From contig NZ_BMRN01000006.1 in assembly GCF_014648655.1 (NCBI RefSeq), positions 312,922-376,921 on the forward strand: a stretch of DNA of 64,000 nucleotides, written 5' to 3'. The translations under genes and the position numbers were made by a program. Source of the stretch: Streptomyces atratus (GTDB lineage Bacteria > Actinomycetota > Actinomycetes > Streptomycetales > Streptomycetaceae). This document shows, in pieces, positions 36,080-45,906 of this stretch. The notes under the pieces were generated by a model, which saw only the letters and a program-made list of their open reading frames with translations, made no database searches and was not told the DNA's origin. How positions within the stretch are numbered: position 1 is the stretch's first letter; the number at the start of each line of letters is the position of its first letter.

Positions 36080-36433
36080 CGACTTCCACTCAACTCACGC
36101 GAAGGCGTCCGGCGAACCGGCTGAGCAGCCCGCCTGACAAGTCTGTTGGGGGTCCTGAGTCGGCCACCTGCATACATGTCAGGTCCACCACCTGCTCGGT
36201 CACCGTCATCGGAGCGCCGTGGACGGCTGTGAACTGCGCTGAGTGAGACGGAGTCCGATACGGCCCGGCCCGGCTGATCCGCCTCGCCTTGCGCGTACTT
36301 CTTCCTGCCCCGGGTCTTGCTGCCGACAGCCGCCTTGACGTACTGCGCAGACCTGACTCCGTACACATGCGACCGGGACAACCGGGGTCCGTCACTCAGG
36401 AGCGGGACGGGTTTCCCCGCTGGGGCGAGGTGC
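36080..36433. other. intergenic region, no gene seen
   Basis: 354 bp between the GYD gene and the signal peptidase. I see no recognisable protein or RNA. Confidence 0.5.
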
Positions 36434-37093
36434 TCAGGCCACGGCCCGTGGAGCGCCGGGCGGAAGCGGTCTCCAGGCACGTCGCCTGGCCACGTAGCCT
36501 GCGACGCCGATCAGAGTCAGCACAATCCCGAGGCTCCCGATCGTCGTCAACACGTTCGGCGCGGCGGAGTCCTCCAGCGCTCGTCCCTGCACTCCGGAGG
36601 CCGCGAAGCTGCCCGACTGCTCACTGAGGTGGTAGCGCGAGTCGTTGGCGTTCGTACGGTGGTCGCCCAGCACAAACAACCGCCCGTGCGGGACCTTCAC
36701 GTCATACGCTCCGGCCATCACGTTCTCGTCGGCATCCGTCACATACGGCTCGTCGAGTGGCTTCCCGTTCACCGTGACCCGATTCCCGGCCCCCGACACG
36801 TGATCGCCGCCCATCCCGGTGATCCGCAGCAACACCGGTTCGGCTTGATAGCGCTCGGGTGCTTCGATGAGCACGACATCACCTCGGCGTATCGCGTTCG
36901 CGTCGATCTGCTCGATCAACAGTCGGTCACCCGGACGGTATGTGGGCCTCATCGAGTCGCCCGTGACGGTGACCATCTTGTAGTTCGCCAGGGTGTACAC
37001 GGCGGTCCCTGCCAGGAGGGCCAACCCGAGTGGTGCCAGCACCCAGGCCGTATCTCTCAACCTGCCGATCGTTCTTCGCTGCCGTATGAGCAT
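36434..37093 (-). CDS. signal peptidase I-like S26 protein with altered catalytic box
   Basis: 219 residues from MLIRQRRTIGRL, with membrane helices at about 15-36 and 190-207. Box B is VTGDSMRPTY with the nucleophile Ser47; box C is RRGDVVLIEAP; box E is GDHRTNANDSR. In box D, where the general-base Lys is expected (YIKR in typical enzymes), the sequence is VLLRITGMGGD, so Lys is replaced by Leu89. The enzyme may use another base or be inactive. It lies 61 bp beyond the LAXTG surface-protein gene on the same strand, its possible dedicated substrate. Confidence 0.85.
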   Translation of the reverse strand: MLIRQRRTIGRLRDTAWVLAPLGLALLAGTAVYTLANYKMVTVTGDSMRPTYRPGDRLLIEQIDANAIRRGDVVLIEAPERYQAEPVLLRITGMGGDHVSGAGNRVTVNGKPLDEPYVTDADENVMAGAYDVKVPHGRLFVLGDHRTNANDSRYHLSEQSGSFAASGVQGRALEDSAAPNVLTTIGSLGIVLTLIGVAGYVARRRAWRPLPPGAPRAVA

Positions 37094-37154
37094 CCCACCC
37101 CTTGAACCGCCGGCGTGTGGGGTGGGGTGCCCGGTCGGCACCCCACCCCATGCG

Positions 37155-38429
37155 TCAGGCGTGGGAGCCGGTCTTGCGACGGCGTGCGAGGAACATCGCG
37201 CCCCCGCCGATCGCCACGGCCGCACCGCCCGCGAGGGCGAGCTGCGACGTCGCGGAGGACGAGCCCGTGGCAGCGAGGCTGCCGCTCACCGGACGGGCCG
37301 ACGTTCCGCTCTGCGTCTTGAGGTCCGAGGTTTTCGGTTCGGTCTTGCTGGGCTTGGCGTCGTCGACCTTGCCGGGCTTGCTGCCCGCGGCGGCGATCAG
37401 GAACTCGTAGCCCTCGAGGTCCGGGTTCCCGCCGCAGGTGCCGTTGTCGTTGAAGTAGTCACCGGCGACGAAGGTGACACCGTTGCCCGCGGGGGCCGAG
37501 GCGTCGATCGTGAGGCGCATCTTGATGTCGGCGTGGGCGCCGGCCTTCAGCGGGCTGATGGCGTCCATGTAGTGCTCGTTGTCGACGGTTTTCCACTTCG
37601 AGGACGAGGCGGAGGACCACTGCAGGTGCACCAGGTCGTCGATGGTGTTGAGCCCGCTCCGGTCGGTCGCGTGCACGTAGGCGAACGGAAGCACCTCGTC
37701 CATCGTCTTGTCGGTGCCGTTGGTCACCCGGAGATTGAAGTTGACCTTCGTGCCGGCGACGACGGTGGACGGCAGACCCGTGACGACCGTGGTGAGCTTG
37801 GCCTCGGGGACGCAGTCCTCACCGTCGTCGCCGCCCTCCTCCTTCGCCTTGGCCAGCGCCTCGTCGGCGGCGGTCTTGTCAGCGAGCGCCTCCTTGGTGG
37901 CCTTCTGCGCCTGGCCCAGCTTCCGGAACGCGGCGACCTGTTCGTCGTCCCGCGCGTCCAGGGCCTCCACGGCCTCGGCGTCGGCGGCGGCCTTGGCCTT
38001 GGCGGCGGTCTCGGCGTCGGCCTTCGCTTCGGTGAGCTTGGTCGCGGCGGCGGTCTTCTCCTCCTCGGTGGCCGTCTCCGGGAGGGTGTCGACCGCGGCC
38101 TGGGCGTCGACGACCGCCTGGTCGGCGACCTTCTTCGCGGTGGCGGCCTCAGCCGCCGCGACCTCGGCGGCCTTGGCGGCCACGGCCAGAGGACTGGTGT
38201 CGGACAGGACCGTTTCCAAAGCCGCCTTGGCGGCCTTCTCGGTCTCTACGGCGTCGTCGTACACGGCCTTCGCGATGGCGGCGGCCTTTTCCAGCTCTGC
38301 GATGGACGGTTTGTTCTGCGTCTGCGCTGCCGGCTTGTCGGCGGCGAACGCGGGGGTGACCGACAGCAGGAGGGCAGGCATGGTCACTGCGGCGGCAACA
38401 GCTGTGGCAAGAATCGGGCGAATCTTCAC
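37155..38429 (-). CDS. LAXTG-anchored, alanine-rich coiled-coil surface protein
   Basis: 424 residues from a GTG (VKIRPILATAV). Signal peptide to AFAAD; residues about 40-200 form a long Ala/Glu/Lys coiled coil; residues 205-350 form a beta-rich domain with two cysteines (EDCVPE, GTCGGNP). The C-terminus is the sorting signal LAATG followed by a hydrophobic stretch and RRRKTGSHA, the LAXTG form recognised by class E sortases in Streptomyces. It should be wall-anchored and project from the surface. Its neighbour is the unusual signal peptidase. Confidence 0.9.
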   Translation of the reverse strand: MKIRPILATAVAAAVTMPALLLSVTPAFAADKPAAQTQNKPSIAELEKAAAIAKAVYDDAVETEKAAKAALETVLSDTSPLAVAAKAAEVAAAEAATAKKVADQAVVDAQAAVDTLPETATEEEKTAAATKLTEAKADAETAAKAKAAADAEAVEALDARDDEQVAAFRKLGQAQKATKEALADKTAADEALAKAKEEGGDDGEDCVPEAKLTTVVTGLPSTVVAGTKVNFNLRVTNGTDKTMDEVLPFAYVHATDRSGLNTIDDLVHLQWSSASSSKWKTVDNEHYMDAISPLKAGAHADIKMRLTIDASAPAGNGVTFVAGDYFNDNGTCGGNPDLEGYEFLIAAAGSKPGKVDDAKPSKTEPKTSDLKTQSGTSARPVSGSLAATGSSSATSQLALAGGAAVAIGGGAMFLARRRKTGSHA

Positions 38430-39319
38430 AAGAGCCCTTCAGTGTCCGAAAAACAAAGGGGGTCGCAGCGGAATGAGGCACGCAGATGCGACTTGAAGTG
38501 ATCGTATGGCCGGGGCAACGGTCGACCATCACGAGTTCTTCACCTGCTCCGGCCAATATCACAGCACCGTGACCGACAGAAAAGACGAAAGGGTGCAGTT
38601 GTATTCACTGCCTGTGCTTTCGCTGTGATCAATACCACAGGGTCCTGGACGCGGTGTTCTGCGTGTCTCCGGCGCCCGCCCCGCGAGCGCCTGCACCTCC
38701 GCCTGCGCGTAGCCTCCCCGCTCACCGGCCGCCCCGCGCGGACGTCCACCGCCGCGGCTACGGCAGCACCTGCGGCGCGCCGGCGCAGGCCGTCGGCATC
38801 GCGCAGTCCATGCCGAACCCGGACGGCTCGCGCTGCGACATGAAAGGCGACTTCCGCCTGCGGCTGTTCCTCGCGGACGTTCAGCCGCATGCTCTGCGGC
38901 CAACCGGGTCAGGCAGTCTCCGTCGAGCTTGGCGACCCAGGCGCTGTCGCGGATCTTGCCGCCGGGTTCGATGGGGCATCCAGGCGCAGCGCGGCACTAC
39001 CGGCACGGACTGGTGAATCTGCTCGGTGATGGTCATACCGACCGAGTGGGAAGGTCATCGGCCCTGCTTCGCGAGCCATTCGCGAGCCATTCGACGCATG
39101 TGTGGGTGCCTTTGCCGGAATCCGTGCGCATGGGCGTCTGCCGCCCTCGCGGCACCTTTTCGATGCCGTTGCGCGCCCTCATCCGTCGCGGGGCTCCGGC
39201 GTTTGTCGCCGGTCTCCTGCGGATTCGTCTGCGCTTGGTAACAGAGGGATCTTGTACGGGCGTTCGTATGTCTTCATGGGTGCACGGCATCGGCGGAGAC
39301 GGCAAAGGGGCGGGCGGAC
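38430..39319. other. 890-bp gap with a possible IS1380-type transposase remnant
   Basis: No intact gene. On the minus strand near 38965-38830, KIRDSAWVAKLDG and, in another frame, WPQSMRLNVREEQPQAEVAFH resemble the C-terminal region of IS1380-family transposases, interrupted by frameshifts. The evidence is weak and both ends are lost. Confidence 0.35.
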
Positions 39320-40102
39320 ATGGCAAGGCACAAGGGAAGGGGATGGCACGGCCGGCTTCTCGCGGCGGCGCTCGGGGTGACAGCGGTGGCCGCTGCCACC
39401 TCGGTGTGGACCGCGCAGGCCGACACTGCCGGAGGGCAGCAGCCGCAAGCGCGTGTCTCGGCGCCGGACGCCCGGTCTCAGGACCGGACCGTGGCCAAGG
39501 TGGCGGCAGACATCGCGCATGCCTCGGACCGCGGTGCCCGGGGCGTCAACATCACCATCGACGACGGACCGGACCCGGTCTGGACGCCGCAGGTGCTGCA
39601 ACTGCTGAAGGACAGCGGTGTGAAGGCTACGTTCTGCATGGTGGGCACGCAGGCCCAGGCGTACCCGAACCTGGTCAAGGCGGTCGTGGCAGACGGGCAC
39701 CGGCTGTGCAATCACACTGTCTCGCACGACACCACCATGGACACCAAGTCCGAGGCATACCAGTCCCAGCAGATCCTGGATGCCGAACGCATGATCACCA
39801 AGGCGTCCGGAGGCGTCCGGCCGCAGTATTACCGGGCCCCGGGCGGTGCTTTCACCCCGTACAGCCGGCAGCTCGCCGCGTCCCGGGGGATGCGACCGTT
39901 GGGCTGGAACGTCGACTCCAAAGACTTCGAGCATCCCGGTGTGGACACCATGGTCGCCACGGTCAAGAGCGAGATCTCCAACGGGCCGACCGTCCTCTTC
40001 CACGACGCGGGAGGGGATCGCTCCCAGACCTTGGCCGCTCTGCGCGAGATCCTGCCCTGGCTGAAGCAGCAGGGGTACTCCTTCGGCTTCCCCGTGCGGT
40101 GA
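39320..40102 (+). CDS. secreted polysaccharide deacetylase (NodB/CE4)
   Basis: 260 residues with a signal peptide (LLAAALGVTAVAAATSVWTAQA). CE4 motifs: MT1 ITIDDGPDP (catalytic and metal Asp), MT2 NHTVSHDTTMD (the two metal His), MT3 YYRAPGGAF, MT4 LGWNVDSKDF and MT5 VLFHDAGG. Removes N- or O-acetyl groups from peptidoglycan, chitin or another surface polymer outside the cell. Monocistronic. Confidence 0.93.
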   Translation: MARHKGRGWHGRLLAAALGVTAVAAATSVWTAQADTAGGQQPQARVSAPDARSQDRTVAKVAADIAHASDRGARGVNITIDDGPDPVWTPQVLQLLKDSGVKATFCMVGTQAQAYPNLVKAVVADGHRLCNHTVSHDTTMDTKSEAYQSQQILDAERMITKASGGVRPQYYRAPGGAFTPYSRQLAASRGMRPLGWNVDSKDFEHPGVDTMVATVKSEISNGPTVLFHDAGGDRSQTLAALREILPWLKQQGYSFGFPVR

Positions 40103-40575
40103 GTGAGGCTCGCCCGCACTGCCATCAGGACCCGCCCCCGGCACCGGCAGACAGGCATGAACAAGTTGGTCGTCGCAATTCCGACCAGCCCCGGACTGTG
40201 GTTCGGCCCCACGGTGAAGCCGTGGGGGCAGCGTGCCAGACGCAGGGAGGTTCAAGCCTGCCGAACGGCGTTGCGTGCGCCACTGATTGGCGCATCCGAC
40301 ATCCGGCGCAGCACTCGCTGACTTCGGTGTTCTCGACGTACTTGTCGGTCTTGCCGCCGTCGGCGTACTGCTCGGGGCCGCAGAAATGGTTCTGGTCACA
40401 GGTCATGGCCTGCGCGCTGAATGAGCAGTTCGAGTTCCGGACCGGGGGCAGAGCCGGAATTCGCCCGCGGTTCGTTCGCCGGGCAGCGGTGGCCGGGGTG
40501 TCCTGGGCATGCGGCATGGAACGGGCCCGGACGAATCACGTCGTCCGGGCCCGCGGGGCAGTGGCGAAGGCCGGT
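40103..40575. other. intergenic region, no supported gene
   Basis: 473 bp between convergent genes. A Cys-rich minus-strand frame (CDQNHFCGPEQYADGG, SECCAGCRMRQ) near 40420-40270 looks protein-like but has no start context or known family; it is left unannotated. Confidence 0.4.
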
Positions 40576-43500
40576 TCAGAACAGGCCCTTGTACCCCTGC
40601 CAACCGGTGGCGATCTTCGTACGGCCGCCGAAGGAGCCCTTGCCGTTGCCGTTGTTGCGCCAGACGGTGCCGGAGGTGTCGCGGGAGACGATGTCGGCTT
40701 TGCCGTCGCCGGTGATGTCGTCGACGCCCACGATCACGTTGTACGACGAGCCCCAGTCGTTGAAGACCTTCACGCGGCTCTTGAACGTGCCGGTCGCGGT
40801 GCCGTCGTAGCGCCACAGCTCGTTCGACCTGTCCTGCACCAGGAGGTCGCCGTAACCGTCGCCGTTGAGGTCACCCGCGCCCAGGATCTTCTTGTAACCC
40901 GTCCACTTGGACGCGATCTTCACCCTGGCGGAGAGCTTGCCCGTGCTCGTCGCCTTGTAGAGGTAGACGTCGCCGGTCGAGGACTGGCGGGCGATCAGGT
41001 CGGCCCGGCCGTCACCGCTGATGTCCCCGGGCGAGGTCAGCACGTCGTACTGGTTCCAGCCGGTGCCCAGCGAGGTGTACGCGGTGGAAGGCGTCACCGC
41101 CGCCCCGCACGCGGGCCGGTAGGCGCGCAACGCACCGCTGCTGAACCGGACGAGCACGTCGTTGCACCGGTCACCGCTCAGGTCGCCGAAGGGCACCGCC
41201 TTCACCGTGGTCGGCCACCCGGAGCCCGTTCGCTTCCCGGTGAACGTTCCCTTCCCCGTCCCGTACTGGTACGTCAGCCCGCCCGAGCCGTTCAGCGTCA
41301 TCAGCTCGCCGAAGCCGTCCGATCCGACGAAGTCGCGGCGGGCCGCGGCGGCTCCGGTGACCTTGACCGTGCCCGTCTTCGTCAGCGCCGCGCCCTGCCC
41401 GTCCGCGGGGGTGACGGTCAGCTTCCAGGTGTAGGCGCCGTTGGGTACCAGCCGGCCGGAGCCGTCCTTGCCGTTCCAGGCCGGGGTCACCACACCGCGT
41501 GCCGGACCGCCGGAGAGCGTGCGCACGGCCGTACCGGCTCTGTTGGTGATCACGAGCTTCCAGGAGGCCGCGGGCTTGTTCAGCCACCACTTCGGGCTCC
41601 ACTGCGCGGCGCCGCCCTTGACGTCCACTGAGGCGGCGACGGTGGCGTCGCGCTGGACGAGGGCGGAGACGGGGACGTCGCTGGAGGTCAGACGGATGGT
41701 GTTGTCGGAGCGGAGCTGGGCGATCACGCCGGTGTACGGGTCGACGTCCCAGGCGTCCCCCTCGAACTTCCCGGCGGTGTGCGACACGGGCGTCCCGCTG
41801 CGGACGTCGATCACCTTCAGCCGGCCGGCCTCGACCGTCGCGACGAAGCCGTCGCCGAGCTGCGCCTGCTCCCAGCCGGAGCCGGAGACGAGGGTCAGGT
41901 TCCGCTTGGTGACGGTGTCGTAGACGCCCTGGCCCTCCGAGTTGAGCACGCAGTTCCACAGCAGCCACCGACCGACCGCCTGGAAGTCGTTCAGCAGGCA
42001 GCCGCGCCCGAACCACACCGGCTCGCCCCGCTGTCCGGTCAGCAGGTCGACGGGGACCACGGTGTCGTTGCCGGACATCACCCACACGGTGGTGCCCCAC
42101 ATCGCCCGCACGGTCTCCGTCGTCGTGTACACCGTGCGCCCGGTGTCGAGGTCGACGATCCGGGTCTCCGCCGCGCCGGTGCTGTCGTGCGGCCTGGTCA
42201 GGGCGGCGAAGCGGCCGTCCGCGGCGGTCGCGGTCCGGTAGCTGCGGGAGCTGTCGATCCGGGTGCCGGGCAGCGACTGGGCGGCCCCGAGGAGTTGGGG
42301 CTGCTGAGCGGCGCTCGTGCCGTAGCCGGAGATGACCGTCCGGCCGTCGCCGGTGTCGATGAGACGCGGACGGCCCATCGAGTAGTTCTCCGGCACGATA
42401 CGGCCGCGGGTGGTGCGCGCCCCCGCCGTGGGGGAGTCGGCCACTGCGGTCTCACGGGTGTGGAGATACGTCCAGTCACCCACGGGGTCCTGCTCCACGG
42501 TGGTCAACCGCCCCTGGGCGAGGGTCAGCTGGGAGACCGTGTGGGCGGTCTGCCGGGGGTACGCGTCCGCGATCCGGCGCACGGTGACCCCGCCGCCCCC
42601 GGCGGCCTCGATGAGGGAGACGCCCCAGTGGTCCGGGTCGGCGCCGCCCGCGACCAGCAGCCCGCCGTCCGGAGTCGGCATGGCCTGCCGCGACGTCCTG
42701 GCCAGCAGCGTCCGCGGCGCGGAGCCGTCGAGGGGGACGGCTTCCACCCGCGAGACCGCGCGGCTGATGTCGTAGCGGCCCAGGGAGGAGTCGTACCGGG
42801 ACACGACGACGGTGTCCCCGACCAGGCCCAGCACCTGCGCGATGTCGCCGACCGGAACGGTCCGTACGGCGGCGGCCGGGTCCTGGCGGGAGGCGACGTG
42901 CAGGGTGCCGTCGTAGAACCACACCAGGTGGGTGGCGTTGAGCGCGACCAGGTAGTACCACGACTGCACGGTGTACGGCAGGGCGGTGAAGCGCCCCTGC
43001 TCGACGTCGAGCCACCCGGTGACCTGGTCGTCGCCCTTGCGGTACCGCACGACCTGTCCGTGCGCGTCACCCGGCCCCGCGGCGGACCACAGGTAGACGC
43101 CGGAGGGGACGCCTTCCACCGTGCGGTCGGTGACGGAGCCGTCGGCCCGGGCGTCCAGCAGATGCCACACGGAATCGGTGCCCGGGGTTCCCGCCGTCGT
43201 GACGACCGTCGACCCGAGGGTGCTGAAGTAGGAGTGTCCGTCGGGGAGTGCGACCGTACTGACCTGGCCGGACGTCACGTTCCGCAGCGTCACGGTCCTG
43301 GCGGAGTCGTCGTAGCGGGCGACCACGTCCGAGCCCGCGCCGGCACTCGTGACGCCGTACACGTCCGTGCCCGAGGCGTCGACGACCGTGTCGACACCGT
43401 CATACGTCGTCCACAGCTGGCCTCGCCCCTCCTCGTACCGGAGGAACCCCGAGGGCCCCGCGCTCAGCAGGCCCGTCCGGGGAACCATGGCCGTGGTGGC

Positions 43501-43623
43501 CGGCACGACCACCTCTCCGGTGACGGTCTCCCCATGCGCGCTGCCGGCCGGGCCGAGCCCGAGGGCGAGGGTGAAGGAAACAGCGGCGGCGGTGGCGCCT
43601 CGTACGAGCGCACGTCTGCCCAT
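40576..43623 (-). CDS. large secreted protein with C-terminal FG-GAP/VCBS repeats
   Basis: 1015 residues from MGRRALVRGATAAAV with a signal peptide ending near SAHG. The N-terminal 650 residues look like a beta-propeller (repeated blocks such as GLVGDTVVVSRYD, TVWVMSGNDTVVPVD, LLWNCVLN). A FlgD-type Ig segment follows (WKLVITNRAGTAVRTL, WNGKDGSGRLVPNGAYTWKLTV). The last 220 residues carry Ca-binding-like FG-GAP repeats: FGDLSGDRCNDVLVR, PGDISGDGRADLIAR, AGDLNGDGYGDLLVQ, VDDITGDGKADIVSR. It is an exported, possibly surface-binding protein of unknown role. Confidence 0.88.
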   Translation of the reverse strand: MGRRALVRGATAAAVSFTLALGLGPAGSAHGETVTGEVVVPATTAMVPRTGLLSAGPSGFLRYEEGRGQLWTTYDGVDTVVDASGTDVYGVTSAGAGSDVVARYDDSARTVTLRNVTSGQVSTVALPDGHSYFSTLGSTVVTTAGTPGTDSVWHLLDARADGSVTDRTVEGVPSGVYLWSAAGPGDAHGQVVRYRKGDDQVTGWLDVEQGRFTALPYTVQSWYYLVALNATHLVWFYDGTLHVASRQDPAAAVRTVPVGDIAQVLGLVGDTVVVSRYDSSLGRYDISRAVSRVEAVPLDGSAPRTLLARTSRQAMPTPDGGLLVAGGADPDHWGVSLIEAAGGGGVTVRRIADAYPRQTAHTVSQLTLAQGRLTTVEQDPVGDWTYLHTRETAVADSPTAGARTTRGRIVPENYSMGRPRLIDTGDGRTVISGYGTSAAQQPQLLGAAQSLPGTRIDSSRSYRTATAADGRFAALTRPHDSTGAAETRIVDLDTGRTVYTTTETVRAMWGTTVWVMSGNDTVVPVDLLTGQRGEPVWFGRGCLLNDFQAVGRWLLWNCVLNSEGQGVYDTVTKRNLTLVSGSGWEQAQLGDGFVATVEAGRLKVIDVRSGTPVSHTAGKFEGDAWDVDPYTGVIAQLRSDNTIRLTSSDVPVSALVQRDATVAASVDVKGGAAQWSPKWWLNKPAASWKLVITNRAGTAVRTLSGGPARGVVTPAWNGKDGSGRLVPNGAYTWKLTVTPADGQGAALTKTGTVKVTGAAAARRDFVGSDGFGELMTLNGSGGLTYQYGTGKGTFTGKRTGSGWPTTVKAVPFGDLSGDRCNDVLVRFSSGALRAYRPACGAAVTPSTAYTSLGTGWNQYDVLTSPGDISGDGRADLIARQSSTGDVYLYKATSTGKLSARVKIASKWTGYKKILGAGDLNGDGYGDLLVQDRSNELWRYDGTATGTFKSRVKVFNDWGSSYNVIVGVDDITGDGKADIVSRDTSGTVWRNNGNGKGSFGGRTKIATGWQGYKGLF

Positions 43624-43851
43624 GCAGGACCTCTCCGGGGACGGTAGGCGAAGGTTTGGAGGGACTTGTGCGCACGCCGTTGAGCCGCAGGTCATGGACG
43701 CGCGGCACATATGACATTCAGACAGCCCCCCAGGCGAGTGGCCGGATTTTAATACTTTACCTGTGCATGACTTACGGGCCGTGGAGTGTGGTGATGACTG
43801 ATCACCGCGCACTACAAGCAAGACCCAGGTCCCTGACCCGGGTCCCCATCA

Positions 43852-43875
43852 TGGAGCGGGCGACGAGAATCGAAC
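43852..43875 (-). repeat. tRNA-Gly 3'-end fragment A (old attachment-site scar)
   Basis: Twenty-three of 24 bases match the 3' end of the tRNA-Gly at 60146-60219 (acceptor end through T-loop), in the same orientation. The hairpin-like sequence to its left resembles a decayed copy of the tRNA terminator. Confidence 0.6.
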
Positions 43876-44086
43876 GGTTCGCGACAGGCCGCCCGCCTCT
43901 CAACGGCGGTGACGGCCGCGGAGACGTCGGACGTTGCCGCACTCCACGAAGGGAGAGCCGGCGGTGGGCTCCGCAATCCGCGGACGCGCGCTCCCGCGGG
44001 CAGGCAGAGGGGTCGACCGGTGCCGTTCCGCCAGGGGTGAAGCTGTCAAAGAGGAAGTCTCGGGACGTTGGCCCGGGGCCCTCTCG

Positions 44087-44128
44087 TGGAGCGGGTGACG
44101 CGAACCGAGCTCGTGCGCTGAGCTTGGG
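44087..44128 (-). repeat. tRNA-Gly 3'-half fragment B (degenerate attachment scar)
   Basis: TGGAGCGGGTGACG is identical to the tRNA 3' end, then a 5-base deletion and several changes, then GCTGAGCTTGGG again matching the anticodon arm. The preceding bases 44051-44086 resemble the tRNA terminator copy. An older, eroded insertion footprint. Confidence 0.55.
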
Positions 44129-44995
44129 GTTCACCGGCGACACGATGCGCGCTCCTCCTGAGCCGGGTGAATAGTCCCCAGATGGCAAGGAGTGAGTGCC
44201 CTTCCTGCGCCGTAGGCCGTCGCAGCTGACGGTCGCGAACCCTGCGCCTTTCCCGCCAGCGCCGAATCAGTGATGAGGCGGCCGATCACCAGGCCTTCTT
44301 GATCAGGACACTGTGAGCGGCGTGGAATCTCTCTCGCCTGCGTCCCTGCCCGATGATTGCTGGGGCCCGGGGAGGGCGCTTGATCTGCGACGGTCTACAT
44401 CTCCCAGCAGCCCCGGCAGGCTGCGCCCCCTATGTGTGTAAGGGCTTCTGTGTTTCTCGTCCGCACCTCTGCATGCCAGGGCCGAGATTCCGATCTCGAA
44501 ACTGGCAGAGACCGCTGTTGACCTCCGTAATCGCAGAACTTTACATGGTGGTTCGCAGCCCCCGGCATGTCGCTGAAAATGGAAATCCCGCTCGATTTGG
44601 ATTCGATAGGAGTTGTCGGTCGGTGCGCGCAGTTCGGTGTTTTGTCTTGATGTGGGCATAGAGCACTTTGAATGCGCAATTTGCTCGCTTTGTCCCTGGC
44701 TCGCACGGTCCTCGCGTCGGAAGTCCGACCGACTTCACCTCGGCGACTGACGTCGTTGCTGAAAACAGTGCCGAAGTAAGATGGCGCCCCTTGGGTGTCG
44801 CCGCATTTCTCTATGAGTGCTGCGCTTCTTCGGTGATGCAGGAGAAGTTGTCCGCTGCTCTCCCGGAAGGAATTTCTCGCAGGGTTGGCCGGTGCCACCG
44901 TGAGCGCGAAGACATGCGTAATGGGAAGTGGTTGATCCTTTTCGTGGTAGAGTCTTAATGAATTCACAGGACGCCGCGATTAAAAGGGGAATGGC

Positions 44996-45595
44996 GTGAA
45001 TACCGAGAAGGTTACGGCTCGACGTCTTACGGCCGAGGAGATTTCAGGCTTGGGTCTCCAGGACGGTATCTTCGTCTCGGCAGGGATGGGTGGCCTTCCT
45101 CTCGACTGCTATGCCCCGGCTTTCCTTACGGAGCCGGGCAAAAATTTCGAGGGAGGGTCCTTCGCTGCGAGGACAGTTTTCGGTGAGGAGATTCACGTCC
45201 TCCCGGACAATGCTGAAGAGGGTGGGATCTGGATTGCTGACAAGGCGGGGGAGGAAATCGAGGTTCTCCGGAGTGCCGGCGTCCTCCTGAACCTTGCCCT
45301 CTTCGTGCCCAGCGGGAACAAGGAATCCCTGGAGTCGCTCTACTCCGCCGCGCGGGACGCGTTCGGTGCGGGGGTCGTTCAGCGCTGGAGCGAGGAAGTC
45401 GTCGCGGTGCCGGACGTCAAGGTCGACCTGTACGAGGAGCCGGCCCGGGTGCGGAAGAACACGAACGGCCAGAACCGCGACCGCCGCGCCCTGGACATCT
45501 ACCCGACCCGAGTGCGGTTCCTGGAGCCCAGTGAGGGCTGGAAGTTCATTGTCGAACCGCACAAGGAGATCGTCGATGACACACCGACGATCTGA
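44996..45595 (+). CDS. unrecognised 199-residue protein
   Basis: GTG start with GGGGA 7 bp upstream. The protein is acidic, without signal or membrane segments: RRLTAEEISGLGLQDGIFVSAGMGGLPLD, GGSFAARTVFGEEIHVLPDN, IYPTRVRFLEPSEGWKFIVEPHKEI. I do not recognise the family. Codon use is less GC-biased at the 5' end than in neighbouring core genes, as expected for island cargo. It stands alone between attachment scars B and C. Confidence 0.65.
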   Translation: MNTEKVTARRLTAEEISGLGLQDGIFVSAGMGGLPLDCYAPAFLTEPGKNFEGGSFAARTVFGEEIHVLPDNAEEGGIWIADKAGEEIEVLRSAGVLLNLALFVPSGNKESLESLYSAARDAFGAGVVQRWSEEVVAVPDVKVDLYEEPARVRKNTNGQNRDRRALDIYPTRVRFLEPSEGWKFIVEPHKEIVDDTPTI

Positions 45596-45676
45596 CCTGA
45601 TGGCAGCCTAGAGGCCACGCCGGAGGCACAAGCCCCCTCCCGGCGGCGGATTCAAGAGGGCGTAGCAACCCGCTGG

Positions 45677-45874
45677 TCAAGCGGCTGTTGTCAGCAGTTC
45701 AGTCAGACGCTCGGCTGGAGTTTCCCAGCCGAGCGTTCTGCGTGGGCGGGAGTTGGATTCCGCAGCGACAGCGCCCAGGTGGTCGCGGTCGCGGAAGGGA
45801 ATGGGCCTGGGGCTGCTGAGGCCTCCCCCCAGAGCTCGCCGTGACGGCCAGAGGTGTCCACGATTCAAAGGCAC
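45677..45874 (-). pseudogene. IS30-family transposase C-terminal remnant
   Basis: The C-terminal residues FRDRDHLGAVAAESNSRP followed by RRTLGWETPAERLTELL match the end of IS30-type transposases (AxxLNxRPRKTLGWxTPAE). The remaining catalytic DDE core is absent; upstream codons do not fit the family. A decayed insertion sequence. Confidence 0.75.
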
Positions 45875-45906
45875 CGGCAGTTGGGGGCTTTACGAACCGC
45901 AGGGCT

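Larger units (their letters stand above)
43624..44995. other. 1.4-kb gene-free, comparatively AT-rich left flank of the insertion region
   Basis: No supported gene. Apart from two degenerate tRNA-Gly 3' copies (43852 and 44087), this stretch holds only short frames without protein character. From about 44400 the base composition is markedly less GC-rich than the surrounding core genome, consistent with imported DNA. Confidence 0.5.

Noticed and set aside
40125..40517. Cys-rich minus-strand small protein
   Set aside because: Looks protein-like over about 45 residues but has no ribosome-binding site, no known family, and becomes low complexity.
38929..41631. 900-residue open frame spanning the deacetylase and the FG-GAP gene
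   Set aside because: Crosses two well-supported genes in wrong frames; composition is not protein-like.
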